Assembly (NCBI GenBank): GCA_949130495.1
Contig: OX422211.1
Location: 634,727,217 to 634,791,216, forward strand
From: Sambucus nigra
Lineage: Eukaryota; Streptophyta; Magnoliopsida; Dipsacales; Adoxaceae
Length of the DNA stretch: 64,000 bases
Direction of reading: 5' to 3'
Position 1 is the first letter of the stretch. Each line of letters opens with the position of its first letter. Below, piece by piece: positions 11,421 to 23,500 of the stretch. The notes under the pieces are model-generated. The model worked only from the letters and a program-made list of their open reading frames with translations. It was not told where the DNA came from and did no database searches. Made by a program: the position numbers and the translations under genes.

Positions 11421-12260
11421 CACTCTTGGGTCAAAATTGGCCCCGGTCTTGGATCGTCGCCATAGTTAGGTCAGAATTGACCTCGGTCCTCAGTCATCAC
11501 CACTCTTGGGTCAAAATTGTCCCCGGTCTTGGATCGTCGCCATAGTTAGGTCAGAATTGACCTCGGTTCTCGATCGTCACCCCTCTTGGGTCAGAATTGG
11601 CCCCGGTCTTGGATCGTCACCATAGTTAGGTCAGAATTGACCTCGGTCCTTGGTCGTCACCACTCTTGGGTCAGAATTGGCCCCGATCTTGGATCGTCAC
11701 CTTAGTTAGGTCAGAATTGACCTAGGTCCTCGGTCGTCACCACTCTTGGGTCAGAATTGGCCTCAATCTTGGATCGTCACCTTAGTTAGGTCAGAATTGT
11801 CCTCGGTCCTCGGTCGTCACCACTCTTGGGTCAGAATTGACCCCGGTCTTGGATCATCACCATAATTAGGTCAGAAATGACCTCGGTCCTCGGTCGTCAC
11901 CACTCTTGGGTCAGAATTGGCCCCGGTCTTGGATCGTCACCATAGTTAGGTCAGAATTGACCTCGGTCCTCGGTCGTCACCACGCTTGGGTCAGAATTGG
12001 CCCCGATCTTAGATCGTCACCTTAGCTAGGTCAAAATTGACCTCGATCCTCGATCGTCACCACTCTTGGGTCAGAATTATCCTCGGTCTTGGATCGTCAC
12101 CTTAGCTAGGTCAGAATTGACCTCGGTCCTCGGTCATCACGACTCTTGGGTTAGAATTGGCCCCGATCATGGATTGTCACCATAGTTAGGTCAGAATCGA
12201 CCTCGATCCTCGGTCGTTACCGCTCTTAGGTCAGAAGTGACCTCGACCCTCTGAATTGGT
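11421..12260. repeat. 80-bp tandem array (two 40-bp half units) in the 3' region of copy A
   Basis: Ten units start exactly every 80 bp (11421, 11501, 11581 ... 12141), with a decayed eleventh at 12221. Each unit is two related 40-bp halves, one with CTTGGGTCAGAATTGGCCCC and one with TTAGGTCAGAATTGACCTCG, both ending in a CGTCAC-type motif. No length change occurs among the ten units. Looser copies run on to about 12420. Tandem arrays in the 3' region of Tat elements are known and can seed satellite DNA. Confidence 0.95.
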
Positions 12261-12494
12261 CATCCTCATTTTCTTAGGTCCTCAAAATTGACCTCGACCC
12301 TCTGAATTGGTCACCCTCGCTTACTTAGGCCCGTAAATTCGACTTTGATCCACATAATTGATCATCCCCAGCATACTTCTTAGGTCATCGGAACTGACCT
12401 CGACCCTCTAAATCGATCATACTCCCTCAAAAGGCATCATCGGTGTCTAATCGACGGCTATCATTTGTTCCCAAACTCACCCATCGAGGGGCTC

Positions 12495-14259
12495 TGTAGA
12501 CACCTCATTCTGTTACCCCCTAACTCTCCTTAGGTATCTAATACCTCCACTCATCACTGTAAAATCAGGTCACATCTCGAGTACTGACATGGAAGCCATC
12601 GGGCACCCCCGGCTCAGTTTGACCCAAAAGTCAAACTTCTCATCTCGACCGAGACTCAATGAATCTTCTAAGGGCACTGAATACCCTTTCCAATGGTCCA
12701 CCCCGTGCACGTTTCTGACTTACCATGAGGACGAACGCGTCGTTTGCGTCCGAAACCTGACCCAGAGGCCACCGAGTGCTCCCGGGCTCTGTTTGACCTA
12801 AGTCAACTCTTCAGCTTGATCGAGGCTAAATGAATCTTCTAAGGGCACTGAATACCCTTTCCAACGGTCTATCCCGTGTGCGATTTTGACTTTCCATGCG
12901 GACGAACGATCCGTTTGACTCCGGAAAAGCCTGAGGCGCACTGCCAAATGGCAGGTTCCAGATCCTGCCTATCGGCACCTGCCGATAGGCAGTGCCATGA
13001 TAGGGCCGATCGGTAGTCCCATGGGGCTATAAAATGAGGCCTAGGCCTCATTTGCAAGGGGAACCCAGATCTGATAAGAATCTCTCTGAACGAATCCCAG
13101 AAACCTCTCTCGATGGCAGCGTGATTTCAACTCCCAGATCCCTTTTTCACCTCCACTTTCCATCATCCTTTTCATCAAACTTGGTGAATTAACCACTCTC
13201 CATCATCATCCAAGTGCAAGGGATGCTCTCCAACATCCAAGATCAAGCTCAAGATCTTCAAGAAGGTCCAACTTCCTCAACTTTCTCTTGAATTCTCTTA
13301 AATTCTCAATAACTTGTTTTTTATTACTTAGCCCTTTTATCATCTCATCTCACACATCCTAATATACCTTTTTACCTAGTATTATTGCATATCTCTTATT
13401 TTCATATAAATAAAAACTCAAAAAAACAAGAAAAAGAGGGTTTGCTCATAAATTCTAAAAAGGGATTCTCACATTTCTTCCACACTTTTCTCACAACTAA
13501 AACACTTTTTCTACACACACACGCACACACACACTTACAAATAAGAGATTTCTCCCTTTGGATTTATGGGTTAAACCCCACCCCTCACCTTACATGCGAA
13601 CTACGTGGACTTTGATGCCTTTATAGGCTACGTAGGCGTCTCGGTGTAAAACCCGAGACTCGAGTCCTTTTTCTCACTTTTTCTCTCATTTTCTATCTTC
13701 TCTAAATCCATTTTTTCTTATATTATACATATATTTGCTCTCAGTGACACATTACCTCATATGCGTTATCGTTCCCTTATAACGATCAACGTAGGGGTAG
13801 TCGTGTAAATCTTATTTTTCTAATATTACTCTTATATCTTCCTACGGATGACTCGCTTTAACTTTTCCATGATGCAAGTCGAGGATTCCTACCTCCGTGC
13901 TATATATACACCTGCACACATCTCACGGGGGAAAACATAAAGGAAAATAGCAAATGTCCATGAGAGACCGAAAGGGCGGAATGGGTGCCTAACACCTTCA
14001 AATTTCGTAACTAAGCCTCCGAACCCTTTCCAAATCATTTTGGTTTCGCACGCACCAGTATGTCTTTGGATGCCATCCTTCGGGGTGGCTTCCCCTTTTT
14101 CTTTTGTCTGTTTTGAGTAAAATAGACTGGCGACTCTAAATCTCTCTACATTCTTCACACCTCACAAAATTGACGCCGGCCGAAGAGCTCTCCCGAGAGG
14201 GGGCGCGCAGGACCCGAATGATCCTTTTCCTCCACGGCGGGGATCCGGGGATGGCCACA
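12495..14259 (+). repeat. LTR 1 (3' LTR of copy A and 5' LTR of copy B)
   Basis: The LTR is 1765 bp, from TGTAGACACC to ATGGCCACA. Upstream is a weak purine tract (GAGGGG, 12486-12491); downstream is a primer binding site. The U3 part holds two about 170-bp subunits (each with a TTTGACC..GTCAAC box, at 12618 and 12793), whereas LTR 2 has four. The TATA box is at 13028. The 3' half (from about 12920) differs from LTR 2 at only a dozen or so positions; the 5' half differs more. Confidence 0.93.
12964..13034 (+). promoter_or_regulatory. LTR promoter with CCGATCGG palindromes and TATA box
   Basis: TATAAAA lies at 13028-13034, with CCGATCGG at 13006-13013 and two facing GCC(G)ATAGGC-type palindromes at 12966-12991. 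The same block is at 22676-22752 in LTR 2. It would drive the genomic RNA of copy B. Confidence 0.75.
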
Positions 14260-14260
14260 G

Positions 14261-14278
14261 TGGCGACTCTACTGGGGA
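14261..14278 (+). other. Primer binding site of copy B
   Basis: TGGCGACTCTACTGGGGA starts one base after the LTR. It resembles the tRNA-Arg-type primer site I recall for Ogre/Tat elements; the tRNA identity is unverified. Its presence proves this LTR serves as a 5' LTR. Confidence 0.75.
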
Positions 14279-15571
14279 TTATATTTATTTTGAAGGCTTC
14301 ACTCTATTTACGTGGATGCTATATTTATTTATGTTTTCCCCCATATCTGCATGTTCCCCTTTCTCACATGTGTATCCCATGCTTATGCTTATATTCACAC
14401 ACTTGTAGAAAATTCTCCATGTAGACTTCACACCACGTGCACCTAGGGTCATATGTATATCCCCATGTTGCACGCATCACCCATCCGTACTTGGTGTACC
14501 TTTTGGGGTACTTGTACATTGGCTCCCTGTTTGGCATAATCATGAAAGGCCTTCTCATCATAAGATACTAATAAGAGAATCAGGCATGATTCACACGATA
14601 TCACCAAAGAGCATTGCTATTGACCAAATTTTACCCAGTAACTGGAGGGTCACTTCGTGATGGGCGCTGGTCCGGAAGGTCGCAGTTAGCCTAAGCGATA
14701 TGACTCTCACCTTCCATTGGCCAAGTACCTTCGACGTATATCGAACGGTTCCCCCGCATCGTACCGCTTGACCGAAGTCATGACGAGAGGTATATCGCAA
14801 ATAATTCATTCACGTACGCCGATTATATCGAATTCGTTCTCACACGTACCGTCCCCACGAGGTATATGGTGAGGCAATTCACGTACACTCAGGTATATCA
14901 AATGGCTTGTCCACACGTACCGATTTCCCACAAGAGCAAGACGTATATCATGGAAGTCACGCCAAAGGGGGGAACCCATACCGATTCACCCAACCAACTG
15001 CATGCCCGTATATAGGTGTCAAACCTAGGACACGCACTTTAGATTGCCGGTTTCGACCCGAAACTCTGTCGAAATTCCGGGTCGATCTTCCGCCCAATTT
15101 TTGCGCATTTTTAAAATGGGACTGTGTCCGCAAGCCTGGTTACAAGTCCAAACGTAGCATTGCATTTATTAAGACCCCCACTTTTCTAGGCTCGGGTCCC
15201 GTCCGGCATTGCATTTAGGAGAATTAAATACAAGTGAAAACATAATAATCATGCTGAGTTCCGTCTCCAAAAACATTTCTCCATTTTTTATTAAAAATCC
15301 AAAAACATTTCTCCCTTCTTTATTAAAAATCCAAAAACATGTCTCCCTTCTTTATTAAAAATCCAAAAACATTTCTCCCTTCTTTGTCAAAAATTCAAAA
15401 ATAGTTTCTTCCCTTTTTCTCAAAAATAAATATCATCCTACGCCTTCTCAGGTCGATCGCAAGCCCTTGGCCTCGCTCCTTATTGGCTTCGGTCTTCAGT
15501 TAAATCACGTCGGAGTTTTATCCGCTCCTCTACTACCTCTTTCAAATTCGGAATCCATCCATCCATCCTCC
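14279..15571 (+). other. Untranslated leader of copy B
   Basis: About 1.3 kb lies between primer site and gag. No extra sense ORF1 of the Ogre type is seen. Short CACGTACC/GTATATC motifs recur at 14810-14950. A 32-bp tandem repeat lies at its end. Confidence 0.6.
15267..15410. repeat. 32-bp tandem repeat in the gag leader
   Basis: The CCAAAAACAT box recurs at 15267, 15299, 15331 and 15363, exactly 32 bp apart, with a decayed fifth at about 15394. The unit is A/T-rich with a CTCCCTTCT box. Confidence 0.9.
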
Positions 15572-17398
15572 ATGGAGAATGCAGATCAAGCACCAGTCAT
15601 ACAACCAGATCTACCAATAGTTCTAGCTCAGCTCATGGCCAAGATTGACAACCTCCAAGCTGAGGTTCGAGAAATGCAACGAAACCAAGGTCATATTCCT
15701 CAAGAGCCCGAGGCCCTGTTCCCTCGTGCTATGGGTCCACCCGAGCCCATCTGGGTTCCGGAGGAATATCAGTCCGCTCTACGTGCCCCTCCTGCTAATA
15801 GGTCGCCGCCTGCCCAACTTCCAATGCCAAACATTGCCCAGCCTATGGCTAATTTGCCTGAGGTTGCTGATCCAAAGGAGGAGGAGTTGAACAAAGTCAA
15901 AGAGGATCTTAAGATGCTCACCAAGAAGTTTGATCAAGTTAGGATCTCTGGAAATTACATGGACTACACTCACATGTCTCCTTATCCTAAAGCAAGGTTA
16001 CCCGAGAAGTTCAAGATGCCAAATATCGAGAAGTTCGGGGGGAGTGGTCCCCCAATTATTCATCTTCGCAGTTATCACCGTTCCATGACTCTCCTAGGGG
16101 CTTCTGAAGAAGTAATGGCCCAACTGTTTCAACAAACTTTGAAGGACAAGGCCCTCCGATGGTTTTTATCTCTTGAGGAATCCAGAATCCGTAGCTGGGA
16201 GGATGTAGCCTGAGAATTCATGTCGCGGTACAAATACAACGAAGAGCTTGAGGTCACCCGTCGTGATTTAGAGCTGCTAAAACAAAAATCTGGAGAATCA
16301 GCCAGTAACTTTATAGCTCGATGGAGGGAAAAAGCAGCTACCATGACTAATCTGTCATCTGAAGAAGAACAAGTCAGCATCGTGAAGAAGAATATCTTAC
16401 CCCATGTCCGAACGACCATGAGAGGGCATTACTACCCTCATTTTCGGGCTCTCAGAGAGGCAGGGGTAGAAATCGAGGAAGGACTTACCAAAATAGAAGT
16501 TGAACCGAAGAAGGTGTCCGGACAGTTTACCCCCAAAAAATATGACAAGCCTGCCAATGCTACAGTCTCAACCATCAACAACATTTCTCAACCAACCGCA
16601 GCATGGGCACCAGAAAGTCACCCTGCCCCTATTCGAAGGGAATACACCGAGCTTCATGCTCGCCTCTCTAAAGTCTACCAAGCCCTGTTAATCCAAAACC
16701 TTATAAAACCCTTGGATCCCCGTCCATTAACTAATCCACTTCCCAGAAATTTCAAGATCGATGCTCATTGTGCCTTTTACCAAACAGCTGGTCATATCAC
16801 CGACCAATTCTTCCACCTTCGAAACATAATCCAAGATCTCATCGATCGGGGTACCATCGCCCCACCAGCCAATCCTAAGCCAAACACTACTCATAACCCC
16901 CTCCCAAATCACACCAATGCCATTTTCTTGGAAGAAAACCCGAATTTCGATCCATTAACTCAAATCACACCCCTATACCCTCCTAAACCTCTTCAAATTT
17001 GTCCATATTTCCACCTACACCCTACTAGCCTCACTGATGAAGCACTGTCACTCCTTACCAGAGTCTGCATCACTGTCCGTACCCGTTCTGAAAGTGGAAG
17101 TATCGAATTATCAGATGTGTTGAACCAACTCCTAGAGTTCGGGCTGAAATTGACCTCACAAATGACTATCGACTGCCAGAGATTCAGTGCGTTGTTTTTG
17201 GAAGCACGAAAATGGGCCCGAGAATCAGATAGATGGGTGGTACCAACCGACGAAGTCAGCTTAGATGATGTTGTCCAGATCATGACGGAAGCATTCAGGC
17301 AAACCAACAGCATTTGCAGTATCACCGAGTTACTTGACACTTTGAAGCTACAAGAGCGCCTGATCCCTTCACCCTTACATATCCCCACAGAATGGTAA
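15572..17398 (+). pseudogene. gag, copy B
   Basis: The first in-frame ATG is at 15572 (earlier codons from 15467 lack an ATG). The frame is interrupted by TGA at 16211-16213 and ends at TAA 17396-17398. The capsid region is clear at about 16020-16460: FGGSGPPIIHLRSY, LRWFLSL, then RYKYNEELEVTRRDLELL and FIARWREKA. These are landmarks of the Ty3 Retrotrans_gag domain. An N-terminal coiled-coil-like stretch (AQLMAKIDNLQAEVREM) lies near 15620-15680. The 3' part from 16493 is a duplicate of the window start. The protein would form the particle core. Confidence 0.87.
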
Positions 17399-20300
17399 AA
17401 CCTATACGAAAAAGCCGTTGAAGTCATGGAATGCATTGACTTCACGAGGGAAAATAGAATTGTCGCCACCGGATGGAGGGAAGAATTTGAAGATTCAAAT
17501 GAAGAACAAGTTTCGGGAAGAACTGGCCCAGTAACCGACATATGTGGGATGATATCATTTGAAGAACTCCTCGGAGAAATAGATAGGGTGGCAGAGCATC
17601 CTGAGATTGATGAAGAAACGGGATTCATGTTTTTCTCTTCTTCGGTAAATCACATGACCAGATCCAGGAGACATTACCAAGTTCCGAGCTCACTACCAGC
17701 AAATAACAAGGGGAAGGGCGTTGAAAACCTTCATATGCCAGAGATGACCATTGAGGAAAGCAAGATCCTCGACCAACTGAAGAAGACTCAAGCTAACATC
17801 ACTCTATGGGGGATTTGCATGACTTCCGAGCTGCACAGAAATGCTTTAATCAAATTACTCACTGGACCTCTAGTTCCTCCTTCTACCACGCCAGAAGAGG
17901 CGGTAAACCTGGTCGGATCATTGACCTCCATCCGAATGCTGTCCTTTTCTGAAGGAGAAATCCCCAGAATTGGTCCAAATCACAATCATGCACTCAACAT
18001 CTCCATCGAAGTTATGGGGAAGGTTGTACCGCTTTCTCTCGTTGATAACGGATCCACTTTGAATGTATGCCCATTGAGAACCTTCAAGTGTTTAGGCCTG
18101 AAAGAAAGCGACCTCGCTCTAACCTCCGCCTATGTGCGTGCCTACGATAATACCCATCGTGAGGTGATGGGATCCATAAAACTTATAATAGGGGTTGGAC
18201 CTATAAACCCTGTCGTTGAATTCCAAGTCATAGACATCCCAGCTTGTTTCAACCTGTTGCTCGGACGCCCCTGGCTCCACAGTATAAAGGGTGTGTCTTC
18301 CTCACTCCATCAAAAATTGAAGTTCTTCGTCGGCGGGAGAGTCAACACCATCTTGGGTGACGATGATAATGTCGAGGGTGCAAGCACCAACAGTCCAATT
18401 CTCGAGATACAGCATGGTTAAAATGATATGCTCCTATTAGGTTTTCGAGTCGAGCCATCCCTACTCCCTGCAGAGGACGGTTTCAAAGAAAGGGTTTGTC
18501 CAGAATATGACCCTCATGGCAATGTCAATGTGATTCAGATGTTCAGGAACATGCACTTCATGCCCGGACTGGGGCTAGGATAGAGGCATCAGGGGATACT
18601 TAAACCCATCTAACTAAAGAAAGTTTTCCCTACTTGCGGCTTGGGGTATCAACCATCAGAATAAGAGCTCAGAATGATCCGCCAGACTCGATCAAAAAGA
18701 GGATTAAACTTCGTCTGGACTATCTCAGGTGATTCCTTAAATGGACGATTCATCAAAGAGGGCGAAGATTTCCCCTTTTGCGGTTTTCCAGAACCATGGT
18801 ACGACCACACAGACAAGAAAATGAAGCCTGGAATGGAGATCTTTTTCCAGGATAGCTACCAATGGGCCGAAAGTTCCCAACACCGCGTACAACCGCTTAT
18901 CAAAGATACTAAACAGACTGAAGAAAGTGACTCTGGAGATTCCTTCAACCTGCAGACACTGGGGCTGGCACTCTTCATGGTTCATTCAGGCACTTCATCA
19001 AGGGACCCATCCCGTCTGATCAAAGCTGCTGATACACCTCTCCTCAACTGGCATGCTGCGCCAGTTCTACCTCTTGAAATCTCCCCCAACCCCAATGTTT
19101 ACCCTATTTCTTCAAATGTTGTTCATCCTTGCTCAAATGTAATCGAGACCTCTTTTGACGAGGTCCTCAATGCTGTTTTTCCTATCGATGAAATAAACGA
19201 AGATTTTGAGTATCTTATTGTGCCTTACATTAATTGTGTAGATTCTAATCAAGCTTTTAATGACGATAATTTTGCAAATGAACAATTCTTAACTGATCTA
19301 AATAAGGTTAATAATAAACAACATAACCGTGTTCAAGTTAATGAAGAAGAGACTGTTGTTGTTAATCTCGGTTCTAGTAGCCAACTGCGCGAGATTAGGA
19401 TAGGGACCACCCTTAACGAGCATGGGCGCGCACAACTCGAAGAATTGCTAAAGGAGTTCGTGGATGTCTTCGCATGGTCCTACGACGATATTCCCGGCAT
19501 TGATCCCGAAATAGACCAACACGAGATCCCCACTCTCCCAGATGCCAAACCAGTTAAACAAAAATTGAGGAAACTCCGCACCGAATGGTCGCTCAAGATC
19601 AAAGAAGAGGTGATCAAACAGTTAAACGTGGGTTTTATTCGAGTAATCGAATATCCCACATGGCTAGCCAACATTGTACCTGTACCGAAAGCAGGAGGAA
19701 AGGTTCGAATGTGTGTGGACTACCGAGATTTGAACAAAGCCTCTCCGAAGGATGATTATTCGCTACCCAATATCGACATGATCGTGGATAACACAGCCAG
19801 TCATGCTCTCAAGTCATTCGTCGACGGGTTTGCCGGATACAACCAGATCAAGATGCACCCAGACCATCAAGAGAAAACCGCATTCATCACCCCATGGGGA
19901 ACCTTTTGCTACACCGTTATGCCATTCGGTCTCAAGAACGCTGGGGTTGCCTACTAAAGGGCCGCCACAACCATCCTGTATGATTTGATTCACAACGAGG
20001 TCGAGGTCTACGTGGACGATATGATTATCAAGTCCAAAGTTAGAGAAGGTCATATTCCCGCTCTCTAGAAATTCTTCGAACGACCGCGACAGTATCAGAT
20101 GCGACTTAATCCATAGAAGTGCGTCTTCGGCATTACAAAGGGAAAACTCTTAGGATTCATGGTCAGTGAAAAGGGGATAAAAGAAGATCCTGCCAAACTG
20201 AAAGCCATACTTGAGATGTCACCTCCCCGAACAGAGAAAGAAGTCTGAGGTTTCCTTGGGAAATTACAATATATTAGTCGGTTCATCAGCCAGTTAACCT

Positions 20301-20414
20301 CCATCTATGAACCAATCTTTAAGCTCCTCCGAAAAGATTCAACCCAAGTTTGGAACGAGGCCTGCTAAGAAGCTTTTGATCGAATCAAACAATACCTGAC
20401 CCAACCTCCAGTTC
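17399..20414 (+). pseudogene. pol, copy B (protease and reverse transcriptase only, truncated)
   Basis: Same domain order as copy A: protease (17426-18421), linker, reverse transcriptase (18674-20395) with YVDD at about 20009-20020. Stops match those of A (18419, 18581, 18611, 18662, 19955, 20066, 20114, 20246, 20366), except that A's TGA at 3736 is CGA here. Similarity to A ends at 20414, inside the segment joining reverse transcriptase to RNase H. RNase H and integrase are missing. Confidence 0.9.
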
Positions 20415-20553
20415 TTATAGCTCCCATGACACTCATGACTGAACACGAAGGAGGCTCCCCTGGCACCTTCGGCTCTCACGGCGCCCCCAAATCCAAGGGT
20501 ACCCATGGCACCCACTGCTCTTATAGCTCCCATGACACTCATGACTGAACACG
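20414..20553. repeat. 34-bp direct repeat at the copy B breakpoint
   Basis: The same 34 bases begin at 20414 and 20520 (starting CTTATAGCTCCC). The first copy abuts the broken pol; the second lies in exon 1 of the downstream gene relic. The 72 bp between them are GC-rich. Confidence 0.9.
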
Positions 20554-23500
20554 TATTGGATGTAGAATCTGCAAATATCTCGCCATCAACACAACAAACC
20601 AGTCCTAGAACCTCCACGAGCCATGCAGGTACAAAAACTATTTTTCAAATGTTTCTTAGTATTGTTAATTTGCTTTTAAAGTTTCAAATACAGATTCTAC
20701 CATAACGAAAAAAGTTCGTGGACCTACACGTGGCAAGGGGCTTCAGAAGATGATCAAAGCTACTGGGCAAAAGATGCATATTAAGATATTGAAGGAGAAA
20801 AATAGGTCACTTGACAAAGACCAGTCCGCTAAATTATCAAATGAATTCAGGATTATCATTCGTAACCTAATTCCAATCCCAACCAAATGGAAAGACCTCA
20901 CTGAAGCTGATAAAACAAAAGCATTCAACAAAACAAAAGCATTCAACAGACTAAATGTAAGTAATTTCTTATTGAAAATGACATTGTTACTACCGTAGGT
21001 CTATAAAATTAAATGATAACATTCTTGTCATTATAAACACCTGAGCATTGGCCACTTCGGGCTGCTTAGTGAGAACATCACGTCTCAACTCCAAATTTTT
21101 CAGTTGAGGCAGAGTATACTGGGTAGCATTGGAGGTCACACATATGCTATGATAACTTTTTACATATTAGATAATGTGTTTGTTCGTTATGCTTGCCAAT
21201 AAGGATATTGATTTGTATTTGTATTCCTGGAATACATTTCATATTGTTTTGTTATACATCCAAAACATCCGCATATGTAATCCAATAACTATATTGGCTT
21301 ATGATACATATTCTGTCAAATTATGTTGTATTCTAATGAAGGTTTATTCTTTATGGATTTTGAATTTGATGGGATTGTGTAAATGATAAATATGGCTTCT
21401 TAGTGGCATTTTGTGAAATGTGAATAATGTTTCATAGGGTGTTAGGTGCCTTCAGTTCTACTGTTAGAATTGGTTGTTTTAGGTTAGTTAAAGGCTGTGA
21501 AAATATTTTAAATGTGTATTCGTGGTTTAACAAAGTGTTCAACAGGGTTTCTTATTTGTATCTTAGCATAAGAAATATTCAACAAGGCGAGTGTCGAGAG
21601 GGGATGAAAAACTGATTAACTGTAGAGGGGCAGCTAGGAAGCTGATCGGGGATTTACCCTCCACGATCAAGGTTTTTTCAAGTGGTTCATAGCCTGCTCT
21701 ACATGGCTGGATTTCTATGGCATCATGTTATGCGTGTTCTTTGATACCATATTGATGCGCTCACACAAATTTCCTCTAAACTCCCCTTAAAATTGAATGA
21801 ATACATTGAGGCGCATTGAACCGTTCTCACCCTTTTTGTTTTGTGTAATGGAGAATTTTGTAAGAAGTGATAAATATTGTAGACACCTCATTCTATTACC
21901 CCCTAACTCTCCTTAGGTCTCTAATACCTCCACTCATCACTGTAAAACCAGGTCACATCTCGAGTACTGACCTGGAAGCCATCGGGCACCCCCGGCTCAG
22001 TTTGACCCAAAAGTCAAACTTCTCATCTCGACCGAGACTCAATGAATCCTCAAAGGGCTCTTAATACCCTTTCCAACGGTCCACCCCGTGCTCGTTTCCG
22101 ACTTACTATGAGGACGAACGCGCTGTTTGCGTCTGAAACCTGACCCAGAGGCCACCGGGTGCTCCCGGGCTCTGTTTGACCTAAGTCAACTCTTCAGATC
22201 GATCGAGACTGAATGAATCTTCGAAGGTAACTGAATACCCTTTCCAACGGTCCATCCCATGCACAATTTTGACTTTCCATGCGGACGAACGATCCGTTTG
22301 ACTCTGAGAAGCCACCGAGCGCTTCTCGAGCCCAGTTGACCAAAGTCAACTCTCCAAACTGGGTCAAACTCTTTGGAATGTCAAATTACATTTCCTAACC
22401 TTTCCAACGGTATGCCCCGTGCGTGATTTGGACTTTCCATGCGGACGAACGATCTGTTTGCGTCCGCACGATTCCCCGTCCAATGGACCGATAAACACTT
22501 TCGACCCACATTTGACCCAAAGTCAACTCCCAAACTCGGGAGCGGTCCAAATTACTTTCGAAGGTCTTTAAATTACCTTTCCAATGATATGCCCCGTGCA
22601 CAATTCTGACCAACGGTTTTCCCTCGGCGGCTAATTTTCCGGAAAAGCCTGAGGCGCACTGCCAAATGGCAGGTTCCAGATCCTGCCTATCGGCACCTGC
22701 CGATAGGCAGTGCCATGATAGGGCCGATCGGTAGTCCCATGGGGCTATAAAATGAGGCCTAGGCCTCATTTGCAAGGGGAACCCAGATCTGATAAGAATC
22801 TCTCTGAACGAATCCCAGAAACCTCTCTCGATGGCAGCGTGATTTCAACTCCCAGATCCCTTTTTCACCTCCACTTTCCATCATCCTTTTCATCAAACTT
22901 GGTGAATTAACCACTCTCCATCATCATCCAAGTGCAAGGGATGCTCTCCAACATCCAAGATCAAGCTCAAGATCTTCAAGAAGGTCCAACTTCCTCAACT
23001 TTCTCTTGAATTCTCTTAAATTCTCAATAACTTATTTTTTATTACTTAGCCCTTTTATCATCTCATCTCACACATCCTAATATACCTTTTTACCTAGTAT
23101 TATTGCATATCTCTTATTTTCATATAAATAAAAACTCAAAAAAACAAGAAAAAGAGGGTTTGCTCATAAATTCTAAAAAGGGATTCTCACATTTCTTCCA
23201 CACTTTTCTCACAACTAAAACACTTTTTCTACACACACACGCACACACACACTTACAAATAAGAGATTTCTCCCTTTGGATTTATGGGTTAAACCCCACC
23301 CCTCACCTTACATGCGAACTACGTGGACTTTGATGCCTTTATAGGCTACGTAGGCGTCTCGGTGTAAAACCCGAGACTCGAGTCCTTTTTCTCACTTTTT
23401 CTCTCATTTTCTATCTTCTCTAAATCCATTTTTTCTTATATTATACATATATTTGCTCTCAGTGACACATTACCTCATATGCGTTATCGCTCCCTTATAA

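Larger units (their letters stand above)
1..14259 (+). mobile_element. Ty3/gypsy Tat-clade retrotransposon, copy A (left part cut off)
   Basis: The window opens inside gag. Order: gag, protease, reverse transcriptase, RNase H, second RNase H-like domain, integrase, 3' untranslated DNA, two minus-strand genes, 80-bp tandem array, LTR. A second archaeal-type RNase H and antisense ORFs near the 3' end are known marks of the Tat clade (Tat, Retand, Ogre, Grande). All of gag-pol from 1 to 6081 lies in one frame, with 17 in-frame stops and no frameshift, so the copy cannot make a polyprotein. Its 3' LTR is also the 5' LTR of copy B. The 5' LTR and gag start lie outside the window. Confidence 0.9.
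12495..20414 (+). mobile_element. Ty3/gypsy Tat-clade retrotransposon, copy B (3' truncated)
   Basis: Runs from LTR 1 through primer site, leader and gag to reverse transcriptase, then stops abruptly at 20414 at the start of RNase H. From 16493 to 20414 it matches 1-3922 of copy A with one visible difference (20228 C versus 3736 T), including the shared stop codons. It therefore shares its decay history with A and is a duplicate, not a separate insertion. No 3' LTR belongs to it; the LTR at 21878 lies in a different gene. Confidence 0.9.

Noticed and set aside
11421..12260. CRISPR-like array
   Set aside because: Units are contiguous 80-bp repeats without unique spacers, in a plant retroelement.
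1..20414. A and B as two independent insertions
   Set aside because: They share all stop codons but one and one LTR between them, which independent insertions would not.
22395..22775. 126-aa minus-strand ORF in LTR 2
   Set aside because: It lies across U3 subunits and the palindromic promoter block; a shorter version in LTR 1 is interrupted by the deletion. No domain.
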